Assembly: GCA_041660815.1 (NCBI GenBank)
Contig: JBAZVN010000002.1
Coordinates: 186,001-250,000, forward strand
DNA from: PALSA-1006 sp041660815
Lineage (GTDB): Bacteria > Pseudomonadota > Gammaproteobacteria > Burkholderiales > Gallionellaceae
DNA length: 64,000 nucleotides
Direction of reading: 5' to 3'
Positions 43,963 to 52,527 of the stretch are shown piece after piece. The translations under genes and the position numbers were made by a program. Position 1 is the stretch's first letter; the number at the start of each line of letters is the position of its first letter. The notes beneath the pieces were generated by a model, which saw nothing but the letters and a program-made list of their open reading frames with translations, did not search any database and was not told where the DNA came from.

Positions 43963-45324
43963 ATGAACGACACATCTGTAACACCCATCCAATTTTCGTC
44001 ACTCGCTCTTGATCCGCTTATTTTGCGCGCGGTAGAAGAAACGGGTTACACCGAGCCCACTCCGATTCAGGCGCAAGCCATTCCGCATGTACTTGCGGGA
44101 CGCGATTTAATGGCGATGGCGCAAACCGGCACCGGAAAAACTGCCGCATTTACCTTGCCCATGTTGCAGCGTTTGCTGCCCCACGCCAGTAGCAGTGCGT
44201 CACCCGCGCGCCATCCAATTCGCGCATTAATTTTGGCGCCCACCCGCGAGTTGGCGATTCAGGTTGAAGAAAGTGTTGTCACTTATTCCAAGCATATTGC
44301 GTTGCGCGCCACCGTGGTATACGGCGGCACTGATATCAAGGCGCAAAAACCGGCCCTGATGAACGGTGTGGAAATTTTAGTGGCCACCCCGGGACGTTTG
44401 CTGGATCACGTGGAAAGCAAAAATTTACAACTGAATCAAGTGCAAATTCTGATTCTGGACGAGGCGGATCGCATGCTGGACATGGGCTTTATGCCCGATT
44501 TGAAGCGTATTCTCGCCCTGCTGCCCAAACAGCGCCAAACCCTGTTATTTTCCGCGACATTTTCCGAAGAAATCAAAAAACTTGCGCAGGATTTTCTGGT
44601 TGACCCTGTCACGGTGGAAACGGCACGCCGCAATGCCGCCGGAGAAAACATCAAACAGTCAGTATGCATGGTCGATCACCACGATAAATTTCACACCCTG
44701 GTTGAGCTCATTCGTGCGCGTCAGGTTAAACAGGTGCTGATCTTTACCCGCACCAAACTAACTGCCGCGCACGTTGCCAAACAATTGGAGCGCAGCGGAG
44801 TGCCTGCCGATGCAATTCACGGCGATAAGACCCAGCAGGAACGCATGAAGGCACTTGAGGCCTTTAAATCCGGCGCTGTGATGGCGCTGGTCGCCACCGA
44901 CGTTGCCGCGCGCGGTCTGGATATTGACCAGCTACCGCTGGTTATAAATTATGAGTTGCCGATGCATGCGGAAGATTATGTACACCGCATTGGACGTACC
45001 GGACGTGCCGGCGCATTGGGCGAGGCGATTTCTTTGGTAGACAGTCTGGAAGAACGCAAACTGGCCGATATCGAAAAAATGCTCAATCGCCAATTCCCGC
45101 GCGAAGTGGTGGCGGCTCCCGTGGTGGCTGCCCATGCCAATTATCACAAGCCTTTCAAAGCAACACCGCAACGCCAGCACAAATCCGCACCGGCAGACGA
45201 TTGGTTTTCCAAGCCATACGAACCCTCATCAATCCCCAAAGCTGCCGAGCAGCCCGCTGTTCCCGGCCCGACTCAAACCAAACCAAAGCAAGCAATAGCA
45301 GCGTTATTTAGAGCAAGAAGCTGA
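43963..45324 (+). CDS. DEAD-box RNA helicase (RhlE-like)
   Basis: ATP-dependent RNA helicase of the RhlE/DeaD group, likely in ribosome assembly or RNA decay. 453 residues. Motifs are Q-motif TPIQAQAI, Walker A AQTGTGKTAAF, DEAD in ILDEADRMLD, SAT in LFSATFSEEI, and HRIGRTGRAG. A basic, Pro/Ala/Lys-rich C-terminal tail of about 70 residues follows the helicase core. The small repeat copy C lies directly upstream. Confidence 0.94.
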   Translation: MNDTSVTPIQFSSLALDPLILRAVEETGYTEPTPIQAQAIPHVLAGRDLMAMAQTGTGKTAAFTLPMLQRLLPHASSSASPARHPIRALILAPTRELAIQVEESVVTYSKHIALRATVVYGGTDIKAQKPALMNGVEILVATPGRLLDHVESKNLQLNQVQILILDEADRMLDMGFMPDLKRILALLPKQRQTLLFSATFSEEIKKLAQDFLVDPVTVETARRNAAGENIKQSVCMVDHHDKFHTLVELIRARQVKQVLIFTRTKLTAAHVAKQLERSGVPADAIHGDKTQQERMKALEAFKSGAVMALVATDVAARGLDIDQLPLVINYELPMHAEDYVHRIGRTGRAGALGEAISLVDSLEERKLADIEKMLNRQFPREVVAAPVVAAHANYHKPFKATPQRQHKSAPADDWFSKPYEPSSIPKAAEQPAVPGPTQTKPKQAIAALFRARS

Positions 45325-45555
45325 CAGCCGCTTTCTGGAGCTTCGAATGACCGTTGTGGGTTAATGGCTGCCTGACACGAAAGACGGGTCCACAAAGCCG
45401 ACCAAGGTGCTATCTTGGAATAAATGACTGCATAAGGGTGTCTGATAGGTGAGTTTCTGTAACTAATTTAATGTTAGATAATTTTTTGCATTGGCGAGAA
45501 GACGTAGTTTCGCTGATGATTTTCTTGCTTGCGGTTATTAATTTGATTTCGACGG
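45325..45555. other. Intergenic stretch without recognised content
   Basis: 231 bases between the helicase stop and the broken toxin gene. No gene, RNA or clear repeat was recognised. Confidence 0.5.
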
Positions 45556-45740
45556 TTAATCGTCAAATGGATTTTGTATTTTAACCCCAGTTCCGCGAAA
45601 GTCGTCCACGTTGCGAGTGACAACTGTTAGATCGTGAATTAATGCAATTGCTGCTATCTGTTTATCTACAGGATGTTGAGAATGAGGCGACATTAACCGC
45701 CCCCACACTTGGGCGCAATCTTCATCAAAAGATTTGGCAT
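45556..45740 (-). pseudogene. Remnant of a PIN-domain toxin (FitB/VapC type)
   Basis: The minus strand, in a frame different from the antitoxin, encodes the end of a PIN nuclease: FDEDCAQVWGRLMSP, then DKQIAAIALIHDLTVVTRNVDD (shown in two short parts), FRGTGVKIQNPF and a stop at 45556-45558. The N-terminal half, including the start and first acidic residues, is missing. It begins inside the end of the antitoxin frame, so a deletion has joined the two genes. Not expected to be an active toxin. Confidence 0.75.
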
Positions 45741-45905
45741 AGCCGATAAAACTTCGGCAACTGAACGACGTTTCGGGCGTTGCAGGACTGATTTTAGGAT
45801 CTCACGATGCTCTGCTTCAGCACCTCTTCCATGAGATGCCGCTATTTGTTTTAAAGCCAAGGCGACATCCTCTCCCACATTACGAACAACAAGATCGCTG
45901 GACAC
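45693..45905 (-). CDS. FitA-like ribbon-helix-helix antitoxin, 3' altered
   Basis: DNA-binding antitoxin of the FitA/VapB type. A GTG at 45905 preceded by AAAAGGAG is the likely start, giving 70 residues; ATG codons upstream are less likely. The RHH region VRNVGEDVALALKQIAASHG and the signature GRGAEAEHREIL are typical. The usual C-terminal toxin-binding tail is replaced after SAMPN by eleven residues read out of frame from the toxin remnant. It may still bind its operator. Confidence 0.75.
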   Translation of the reverse strand: MSSDLVVRNVGEDVALALKQIAASHGRGAEAEHREILKSVLQRPKRRSVAEVLSAMPNLLMKIAPKCGGG

Positions 45906-45929
45906 GATAGCAACTCCTTTTGCAATCAT

Positions 45930-45967
45930 TGATAGCAATATACTCAAGAAGTGATTGCATTGCTATC
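45930..45967. promoter_or_regulatory. Inverted-repeat operator candidate of the FitA-like antitoxin
   Basis: TGATAGCAA (from 45930) and TTGCTATC (to 45967) face each other, with nested TGCAATCA (45921-45928) and TGATTGCA (45952-45959). A further GATAGCAA lies at 45906. The half-site TGATAGCA/TGCTATCA is the one I recall for gonococcal FitAB, though the order and spacing differ here. Confidence 0.5.
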
Positions 45968-46093
45968 TGAATTGACGGATGGATTGTAATGACAGGTATG
46001 TCCGTCCACCGCAGTAAGTCGCTATTCAAAATGCGCCCTGTAAATATCACGCATCTTGTGTTTTTCCCTCCTTTCCAGTAAGTTGCGCACCTC

Positions 46094-46168
46094 GCTAGGG
46101 GTCTCCGCGATGGTGGAGTGAGATATACCCTCTGAACCTGTACGGGTCATGCCGTCGTAGGGAAGCTT
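46094..46168 (+). promoter_or_regulatory. TPP riboswitch (THI box)
   Basis: Conserved blocks in order: TAGGGGTCTCC, GGAGTGAGATATACCC, CTGAACCTG and GCCGTCGTAGGGAAGC, matching the thiamine pyrophosphate aptamer. A GAAGC/GCTTC hairpin (46162-46182) and an AGGAGC ribosome site follow, so control by hiding the ribosome site or by termination is likely. It precedes thiC. Confidence 0.93.
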
Positions 46169-46207
46169 CTTTCGGATGCTTCTCGTAATTTTTAGGAGCA
46201 TCAATAC

Positions 46208-48079
46208 ATGAACGCCAATCCCCAATTTTTAGCCCAGTCAGCCCATGTTGACGCGGCTGCCGTTAAACCACTGCCCAATTCGCGCAAGATTTATGTTGCG
46301 GGTAGCCGTCCCGATATTCGCGTGCCTATGCGCGAAATTAGCCAATCCGACACTTCCGCCAGCATGGGCGCAGAAGTCAATCCGCCCATTTATGTGTATG
46401 ACTGTTCCGGCCCTTATACTGATCCGCTGGCAAAGATTGATATCCGCTCCGGGTTGGCGGAAATGCGTGCGGGCTGGATCGCCGAGCGTGACGATACCGA
46501 AGCACTTTCAGAGTTAACCTCCGAATATGGCCGCCAGCGTTTGAATGATCCGGAGTTGTCTGCTTTGCGTTTTAATTTGACCCACACTCCGCGCAAAGCC
46601 AAAGTCGGAAAAAATGTCACGCAAATGCACTATGCGCGCCAAGGCATCATCACCCCCGAAATGGAGTACATCGCGATTCGCGAAAATCAAAAACGTGATG
46701 GCTTGTCCGGCATGATGCTGCAACAGCATCCCGGTGAAAATTTTGGCAAGGCGATGCCGAAAGAGATTACCCCGGAATTTGTGCGTGCAGAAGTTGCTGC
46801 GGGCCGCGCGGTCATTACCGCCAATATTAACCACCCAGAAGTGGAACCGATGATTATCGGGCGCAATTTTTTGGTGAAGATCAATGCCAATATCGGCAAC
46901 TCCGCGCTGGGTTCCAGCATTCAGGAAGAAGTCGAAAAAATGACCTGGGCGATCCGCTGGGGCGGCGATACGGTGATGGATTTATCCACCGGCAAACATA
47001 TCCATGAAACCCGCGAATGGATTATTCGCAACTCACCCGTGCCGATCGGCACCGTGCCGATTTATCAGGCGCTGGAGAAGGTTAACGGCAAAGCCGAAGA
47101 TCTGACCTGGGAGATTTTTAAAGACACGCTGATTGAACAGGCCGAGCAGGGCGTCGACTATTTCACGATTCATGCCGGCGTGTTGCTGCGCTACATTCCA
47201 ATGACCGCGAATCGCATGACCGGTATCGTTTCGCGCGGCGGTTCGATCATGGCGAAATGGTGTTTGGCGCACCATCAGGAAAACTTCCTGTACACGCATT
47301 TTGAGGAAATTTGCGAAATCATGAAAGCCTACGATGTGACCTTTTCGCTGGGCGACGGCCTGCGTCCCGGTTCCATTTACGATGCCAATGATGAAGCGCA
47401 ACTGGGCGAATTAAAGACGCTGGGCGAACTCACGCAAATCGCGTGGAAACACGATGTGCAAGTAATCATCGAAGGCCCCGGCCATGTGCCGATGCATATG
47501 ATCAAAGAAAACATGGAGTTGCAATTGAAGTTGTGCCATGAGGCACCGTTTTATACGCTCGGCCCGCTAACGATGGACATCGCCCCCGGCTATGACCACA
47601 TCACTTCCGCCATTGGTGCGGCGATGATCGGCTGGTTCGGCACGGCAATGCTGTGCTACGTGACGCCCAAAGAACATTTGGGCTTACCCAATAAAGCCGA
47701 CGTAAAAGAGGGCATCATCACCTACAAGATTGCCGCACATGCCGCCGACCTGGCCAAAGGGCATCCGGGCGCGCAAATTCGTGACAATGCCATGAGCAAA
47801 GCGCGCTTTGAATTCCGCTGGGAAGACCAGTTTAATCTGGGGCTGGATCCGGATCGCGCGCGTGAATTTCACGATGAAACTTTGCCCAAAGAATCCGCTA
47901 AAATTGCGCACTTTTGTTCCATGTGCGGCCCGCATTTCTGCTCGATGAAAATCTCGCAAGACGTGCGCGACTTTGCCGCCAAAGAAGGTATAGCCGAAGC
48001 CGAAGCACTGGCCAAAGGCATGGAAATTAAGTCGATTGAATTTGTAAAACAGGGCGCGCAGGTTTATCACAAGGCATGA
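46208..48079 (+). CDS. thiC: ThiC, phosphomethylpyrimidine synthase
   Basis: Radical-SAM enzyme converting aminoimidazole ribotide to the pyrimidine part of thiamine. 623 residues, the long form with the N-terminal domain (VAGSRPDIRVPMREI). The core blocks MHYARQGIITPEMEYIA, TITIHAGV-type text (here YFTIHAGVLL), GLRPGSIYDANDEAQ and EGPGHVPMHMI are intact. The C-terminal cluster motif is CSMCGPHFC. Controlled by the TPP riboswitch upstream. Confidence 0.98.
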   Translation: MNANPQFLAQSAHVDAAAVKPLPNSRKIYVAGSRPDIRVPMREISQSDTSASMGAEVNPPIYVYDCSGPYTDPLAKIDIRSGLAEMRAGWIAERDDTEALSELTSEYGRQRLNDPELSALRFNLTHTPRKAKVGKNVTQMHYARQGIITPEMEYIAIRENQKRDGLSGMMLQQHPGENFGKAMPKEITPEFVRAEVAAGRAVITANINHPEVEPMIIGRNFLVKINANIGNSALGSSIQEEVEKMTWAIRWGGDTVMDLSTGKHIHETREWIIRNSPVPIGTVPIYQALEKVNGKAEDLTWEIFKDTLIEQAEQGVDYFTIHAGVLLRYIPMTANRMTGIVSRGGSIMAKWCLAHHQENFLYTHFEEICEIMKAYDVTFSLGDGLRPGSIYDANDEAQLGELKTLGELTQIAWKHDVQVIIEGPGHVPMHMIKENMELQLKLCHEAPFYTLGPLTMDIAPGYDHITSAIGAAMIGWFGTAMLCYVTPKEHLGLPNKADVKEGIITYKIAAHAADLAKGHPGAQIRDNAMSKARFEFRWEDQFNLGLDPDRAREFHDETLPKESAKIAHFCSMCGPHFCSMKISQDVRDFAAKEGIAEAEALAKGMEIKSIEFVKQGAQVYHKA

Positions 48080-48267
48080 TGGAGCTCGATACGATTAACG
48101 CAGTCTCTCCCTGCAGCGGGCATTGCACCACCGTGCTGGGAGATGACGTATGCCGCAGCTGTTTGCGCACGTTTGAAGAAATTACCGCTTGGGTGGAAAT
48201 GACTGACGAACAACGCACTCAAGTGAACCAGCGCATTGCCATTGAACACTCACAAACTAAAAAATAA
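48076..48267 (+). CDS. DUF1289 family small cysteine protein
   Basis: Unknown function; the family is small and probably binds metal or iron-sulfur. 63 residues with Cys-x3-Cys-x8-Cys-x2-Cys (PCSGHC...VCRSC) and the helix LRTFEEITAWVEMTDEQR typical of DUF1289. Overlaps thiC by 4 bases, so its translation is coupled to thiC and thus under the same riboswitch. Confidence 0.9.
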   Translation: MMELDTINAVSPCSGHCTTVLGDDVCRSCLRTFEEITAWVEMTDEQRTQVNQRIAIEHSQTKK

Positions 48268-48269
48268 TT

Positions 48270-49094
48270 ATGGATATTATATTACTGCTTAAAGCGGCCA
48301 TTCTTGGCGTGGTAGAAGGGTTTACCGAATTTTTGCCTATTTCCAGCACCGGGCATTTAATCGTGGTCGGGGACTTGTTAAATTTTAACGATGCGCGTGG
48401 AAAACTGTTTGAAATCGTGATTCAGTCGGCGGCTATTTTGGCGGTGATGTGGGAGTATCGCGTAAAAATTTCCAGTGTTTTTAGCGGGATAACACGCGAG
48501 AAGCAGGCGCAGCAATTTGTCCTGAATTTATTCATTGCGTTTTTACCGTTGGCCATTTTGGGACTCATTTTCGGCAAGCACATCAAAGAACTCTTGTTTA
48601 ATCCGGTGACCGTGGGCATCACTTCGATTATCGGTGCTTTTATCATCATCTGGGCGGAACGCAGACAGCACACCATCACCATTGAATCGATCGACGAGCT
48701 TAAATGGAAAGACGCGTTAAAGCTGGGTTTTGCCCAAGCGCTGGCATTAATTCCCGGCACCTCGCGTTCCGGATCGACCATCATCGGCGGTTTATTTTTC
48801 GGTCTTTCGCGCAAAGCGGCTACCGAATTTTCCTTTTTCCTCGCCATGCCGATTCTGATCGTGGCTACAATCTACCAGCTGTATAAAGAGCGCGACTTGC
48901 TCAGCGCAACGGATTTGGATATGTGGGTGGTTGGCTTTGTCACCTCTTTCATTTCCGCGTTTTTATGCGTGCGCTGGCTGCTGCGTTACATCAGCAGTCA
49001 TGACTTCACAATTTTCGCTTGGTATCGCATTGCATTCGGACTCTTTTTACTGGGAACCTATTATTCGGGATTGATTACCTGGTCTGTTGCATAA
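48270..49094 (+). CDS. uppP: UppP (BacA), undecaprenyl-diphosphatase
   Basis: Recycles undecaprenyl pyrophosphate, the lipid carrier of cell-wall synthesis, and confers bacitracin tolerance. 274 residues, about eight membrane helices. Catalytic motifs EGFTEFLPISSTGH (with Glu and the Ser/Thr-rich loop) and PGTSRSGSTI are intact. Two bases after DUF1289; probably read through from thiC. Confidence 0.97.
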   Translation: MDIILLLKAAILGVVEGFTEFLPISSTGHLIVVGDLLNFNDARGKLFEIVIQSAAILAVMWEYRVKISSVFSGITREKQAQQFVLNLFIAFLPLAILGLIFGKHIKELLFNPVTVGITSIIGAFIIIWAERRQHTITIESIDELKWKDALKLGFAQALALIPGTSRSGSTIIGGLFFGLSRKAATEFSFFLAMPILIVATIYQLYKERDLLSATDLDMWVVGFVTSFISAFLCVRWLLRYISSHDFTIFAWYRIAFGLFLLGTYYSGLITWSVA

Positions 49095-49178
49095 CTTTCA
49101 CTGCGCTAAACCTTTCTCAATTCCAGCCGATAATTAATTCACAGAGGCGTTAATTGAGATATGAAAGTGAGGTGTGCC

Positions 49179-49394
49179 ATGACCCGCGTAATGAATATGA
49201 GTACTTATGTCGTCGAAGAACCTTCCCCGGCGTACGATGATGAAGTGATGTTGGCCGGTTGGAATCCTGAATTGCAACTTGCCATGCAACAATACGAAGT
49301 CACTTTAAACGACAAACATACATTACTGCCAGCAAGTCTGGTTAATGCCGATGTGGAAACTTTTTTGCAAAAAATGTACGCCTATCAACGCTAA
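49179..49394 (+). CDS. Hypothetical small protein
   Basis: Not recognised. The ATG at 49179 follows an AGGTG site; an ATG 18 bases upstream is possible. 71 residues, mostly acidic, soluble-looking, with MSTYVVEEPSPAYDDEVMLAGWNPELQ (an acidic opening, shown here in part) and a short amphipathic tail (ADVETFLQKMYAYQ). No Cys, no membrane segment. Possibly restricted to this bacterial group. Confidence 0.5.
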   Translation: MTRVMNMSTYVVEEPSPAYDDEVMLAGWNPELQLAMQQYEVTLNDKHTLLPASLVNADVETFLQKMYAYQR

Positions 49395-49508
49395 TTAAAT
49401 TGCTTGTCGCGGTTTGGCGCAGTACAGTTGTCTTTGAGCGATTTGGGAAGGCGTCTTCGCGCAACTCATTGATTGTATTTGATATTTTAATACGTCAATA
49501 AGACATCA

Positions 49509-49552
49509 AGGCCTATATTCAGCAAATATATAGGTCTTTTTTATTTGGGTAT
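49509..49552 (+). terminator. Intrinsic terminator
   Basis: Stem GGCCTATAT and ATATAGGTC around a short loop, followed by TTTTTTATTT. Closes the preceding small gene's transcript. Confidence 0.75.
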
Positions 49553-49589
49553 ATAGATAATTTGGCATATACCTTTTATAAAAAAATTA

Positions 49590-49632
49590 AGGTAATCTTC
49601 TTTCATCAATAGCGTTTCAAGAAAGATTACCT
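49590..49632 (+). promoter_or_regulatory. Stem-loop ending at the start codon of the next gene
   Basis: AGGTAATCT (49590-49598) pairs with AGATTACCT (49624-49632), the last base being next to the ATG at 49633. No separate Shine-Dalgarno sequence is seen between the stem and the ATG, so the structure could block initiation. Confidence 0.5.
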
Positions 49633-49821
49633 ATGGAAACAAATCAGTCGGTTAGTTTGCAAACAGTACTCATTCGCAAAATGCAAAGCGCTGAAGGTCA
49701 TACTCCTTGCTATGCCACGATGGCAAGTAATGAATGTGTAAATAATGACTGTTGCTGGCGCCACGATTGTTTTGATGACGATGTTGATATGAGCCTGCAA
49801 CAAATTGCCTTTGCAAAATAA
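49633..49821 (+). CDS. Small cysteine-rich protein, unknown
   Basis: Not recognised. 62 residues with five cysteines clustered as Cys-26, Cys-35, Cys-40, Cys-41 and Cys-46 (GHTPCYATM, NECVNNDCCWRHDC), a metal- or cluster-binding look, and an acidic DDDVD tail. No signal peptide or membrane segment. It has its own hairpin leader and its stop codon sits inside the following terminator hairpin. A clear frame and these borders support a real gene. Confidence 0.6.
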   Translation: METNQSVSLQTVLIRKMQSAEGHTPCYATMASNECVNNDCCWRHDCFDDDVDMSLQQIAFAK

Positions 49822-49856
49822 CATCGGGGCACGACGTGCCCCGATGTTATTTTGCA
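49812..49856. terminator. Perfect 21-base bidirectional hairpin terminator
   Basis: 49812-49832 pair without mismatch with 49836-49856 around a three-base loop (GAC). The A/T-rich outer arms give a T run on both strands. It ends the small cysteine-protein gene (+) and ychF (-), and includes the former's stop codon. Confidence 0.9.
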
Positions 49857-49863
49857 CGTTGAT

Positions 49864-50955
49864 TTAGACGTTAAACAAGAAATTCATTACATCACCGTCC
49901 TGCACAACATACTCCTTGCCTTCAACGCGCATTTTGCCTTTTTCTTTCGCACCTGCTTCACCGCCGCAGGCAATAAAATCAGCAAAGGAAATGGTCTGGG
50001 CGCGGATAAAGCCCTTTTCAAAATCCGTGTGAATCACGCCGGCTGCCTGCGGTGCGGTGTCGCCTTTATGGATGGTCCAGGCACGCACTTCTTTCACGCC
50101 CGCAGTAAAGTAGGTTTGCAATCCAAGCAAATCGTATCCGGTACGAATGAGTTTATTTAAGCCCGGTTCATCCAAGCCGAGATCGGCGAGAAATTCCAAT
50201 TTATCCGCATCATCCAGGTCGGCAAGCTCCGCTTCGATTTTGGCGCACAGCGCAACGACCGGTGCTCCTTCTTTTGCGGCGTGTTCGCGCAGGCGATCCA
50301 GATGTGGGTTATTTTCGAAGCCGTCTTCCAGCACGTTGCCGACATACATTGCGGGCTTAATGGTGAGCAGACACAGGGGCTTGAGAATCTCTTTATCATC
50401 CTCGCTCATATTGAATGTGCGCGCGGGCTTTCCTTCATTCAGATGCGGCAGTAGTTTTTCCAGCAAGGCCACCAGTTTCAGTGCATCTTTATCGCCGGAT
50501 TTGGCTTTCTTGCCGTCGCGATGGATGGTGCGCTCAACCACCGCGAGGTCAGCCAGCGCCAGCTCGGTGAGAATGACTTCGATGTCGGAAAGAGGATCAA
50601 CGCGCCCGGCTACATGCACCACATTCTCGTCGTCGAAGCAGCGCACGACGTTGACGATGGCGTCGGTCTCGCGGATGTTGGCGAGAAACTGGTTGCCCAG
50701 ACCTTCGCCTTTGGAGGCGCCCGCCACCAGCCCGGCGATATCGACGAACTCGACGATGGCGGGCTGCATGCGTTGCGGCTTAACGATTTTTGCCAGCTCG
50801 TCCATCCGGGGATCGGGCACTTCAACGATGCCCACATTGGGTTCAATCGTGCAGAAGGGATAGTTTTCTGCTGCGATACCGGCCTTAGTGAGTGCATTAA
50901 ATAGGGTAGATTTTCCGACGTTGGGAAGGCCGACGATGCCGCATTTGAGACTCAT
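49864..50955 (-). CDS. ychF: YchF, Obg-like ribosome-associated ATPase
   Basis: Universally conserved ATPase of the Obg family that binds ribosomes and moderates oxidative-stress responses. 363 residues. P-loop GLPNVGKSTLFNALT, switch region YPFCTIEPNVG, the DIAGLVAGASKGEGLGNQF motif, a coiled-coil helical arm, and a C-terminal TGS domain (AWTIHKGDTAPQAAGVIH). Complete. Confidence 0.97.
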   Translation of the reverse strand: MSLKCGIVGLPNVGKSTLFNALTKAGIAAENYPFCTIEPNVGIVEVPDPRMDELAKIVKPQRMQPAIVEFVDIAGLVAGASKGEGLGNQFLANIRETDAIVNVVRCFDDENVVHVAGRVDPLSDIEVILTELALADLAVVERTIHRDGKKAKSGDKDALKLVALLEKLLPHLNEGKPARTFNMSEDDKEILKPLCLLTIKPAMYVGNVLEDGFENNPHLDRLREHAAKEGAPVVALCAKIEAELADLDDADKLEFLADLGLDEPGLNKLIRTGYDLLGLQTYFTAGVKEVRAWTIHKGDTAPQAAGVIHTDFEKGFIRAQTISFADFIACGGEAGAKEKGKMRVEGKEYVVQDGDVMNFLFNV

Positions 50956-51102
50956 GTGTATTCCTTGTGTAAATGGTTGAATGATGCAGACCTGGCTGCC
51001 ATTTGATTTGCGTTAAAGGTAATTTCTGGAAGTATTGCGTAGGCAGAGAAAACACTCGACGTTTGCTGAATTATATCATCCGACGGTTTGCGGTATAAGC
51101 GG

Positions 51103-52524
51103 CTAAGCTGCGCTTACTTTAATGCCTAGCAGCTGTGCAAAATTTTCTTCCCAGGTCATGGAATCGGAATCCAAATGTTGTACTGTCTTGGCCAGTTTTG
51201 CGACATCCAAACCCTGGGTTTGGGTAATCTTAGCCACATTCAAGGCACCGATTTCGATCCAACCTTTGCTCAAGTAAAACGGCGGGGTACCAAGCCGCGT
51301 GTCATAAAAATAAGCGGCGCTATTTTCCCGGTTAAATTCAACGACATGGAATGTGTCGAATTGCAAAATGCAGGCATGCACGTCCGCTTTTCCGTCGCTT
51401 AATTTCGCAATCAATCCTTTGGCCAAATGCCTGAATTTATTCAAGGGCATATTGCCAAAATCAAAGGCATCTTTGCCCAGCGCAAAATACATCCCGCTAA
51501 TATGCGGACTGTATAAATTCCAAAAATTAAAGCGCCGCGCACGCGCTTTGTCATCGTTGCACAGCAGCGTGAAGAAGCCGTTCAGAAGATGACTTTTTAA
51601 CCAGGCGGACAGCATATTGCGTGCCGCATCGCTGCATTGCCATTGCTGTAAATTTTCCGCTAACCAGGGATTCCCCCACAGACCGATTGCGTAATCACGC
51701 AGTACTGTATTGACTTCGGTCTCGCTACATTCCGCATAACGATCCAGCATGGGTTGCAGGCCGGTTGATGCGTACAAGGGATACTCGCTCAGCAGCAATA
51801 TAATGTTATCCAAATGTTCTTTAAAAGCGGCATCTTCCAATGCGGCAACGTAGTTTATGGAAGCCATAACCAGCTGGCGAATCAGCCATGAATCGGCGCT
51901 TATTTCCAAATCCGCACATACATCTTTAAACGGTGACCAGTCGCCTTGCTCAATAAAAACTTCGTAAGGTTTGCAGGGGTTTTCACTCAATAAATTTGCA
52001 TGCTGGCTTAACGCAATCAGCCAATTGGGACGAATACTTGCACGTGCCAATGAATCCAAATGACGGGCTAAAAATTTCCTTAATAATTCCCGATTGTCGC
52101 GTCCGCTTTTACTTGTACCGGGCGTTGCAGGATCATAAGAAAAATAGCTATTCAACAAGCCACGATAAAACTTCAAAAAGGCGCGTCTGCGTCCGGTATA
52201 GCTCTCTAAATATTTCAGTAGTTTTTCAAAATGCTCGCGACTTTCAATCAGGCAAAATTCATCTTTTCCGATAGTCTGAGTACAGCCGTAACATACCAGC
52301 CGAATTTGTCGTGCACTTTTAAGAAGTTGGGTTTGATGAAAGGCATTGAGAGCCGCTTCAATGGTGTTGGCAGTCGCTTCTTCGAGCTTTATCGTGCCAC
52401 CGACCCACTGCTGCAATATCGAGCGTTCATGCAGAATTTGTACTGAATCGCCGAGGCGCAATCGGGCAATGGCAACCTGATTGATATTGCGTAAACGCTT
52501 CTGCAGATGTGCAAGTGTAATCAT
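51103..52524 (-). CDS. zorC: ZorC-like EH-signature protein
   Basis: Component of the Zorya type I anti-phage system, thought to bind DNA at the motor complex. 473 residues, soluble, mainly helical, with no membrane segment. The general layout and the last part (FGNMPLNKFRHLAKGLIAKLSDG, EENFAQLLG) resemble EH-signature proteins, and the zorB gene lies 3 bases upstream in the same direction. No zorD helicase follows; the next gene is ychF. My family call relies on pattern recall plus the zorB neighbour and needs a profile search. Confidence 0.7.
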   Translation of the reverse strand: MITLAHLQKRLRNINQVAIARLRLGDSVQILHERSILQQWVGGTIKLEEATANTIEAALNAFHQTQLLKSARQIRLVCYGCTQTIGKDEFCLIESREHFEKLLKYLESYTGRRRAFLKFYRGLLNSYFSYDPATPGTSKSGRDNRELLRKFLARHLDSLARASIRPNWLIALSQHANLLSENPCKPYEVFIEQGDWSPFKDVCADLEISADSWLIRQLVMASINYVAALEDAAFKEHLDNIILLLSEYPLYASTGLQPMLDRYAECSETEVNTVLRDYAIGLWGNPWLAENLQQWQCSDAARNMLSAWLKSHLLNGFFTLLCNDDKARARRFNFWNLYSPHISGMYFALGKDAFDFGNMPLNKFRHLAKGLIAKLSDGKADVHACILQFDTFHVVEFNRENSAAYFYDTRLGTPPFYLSKGWIEIGALNVAKITQTQGLDVAKLAKTVQHLDSDSMTWEENFAQLLGIKVSAA

Positions 52525-52527
52525 CTG

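Noticed and set aside
50147..50863. 238-residue open frame opposite ychF
   Set aside because: Ser/Arg/Thr-rich composition typical of an antisense shadow; ychF is certain.
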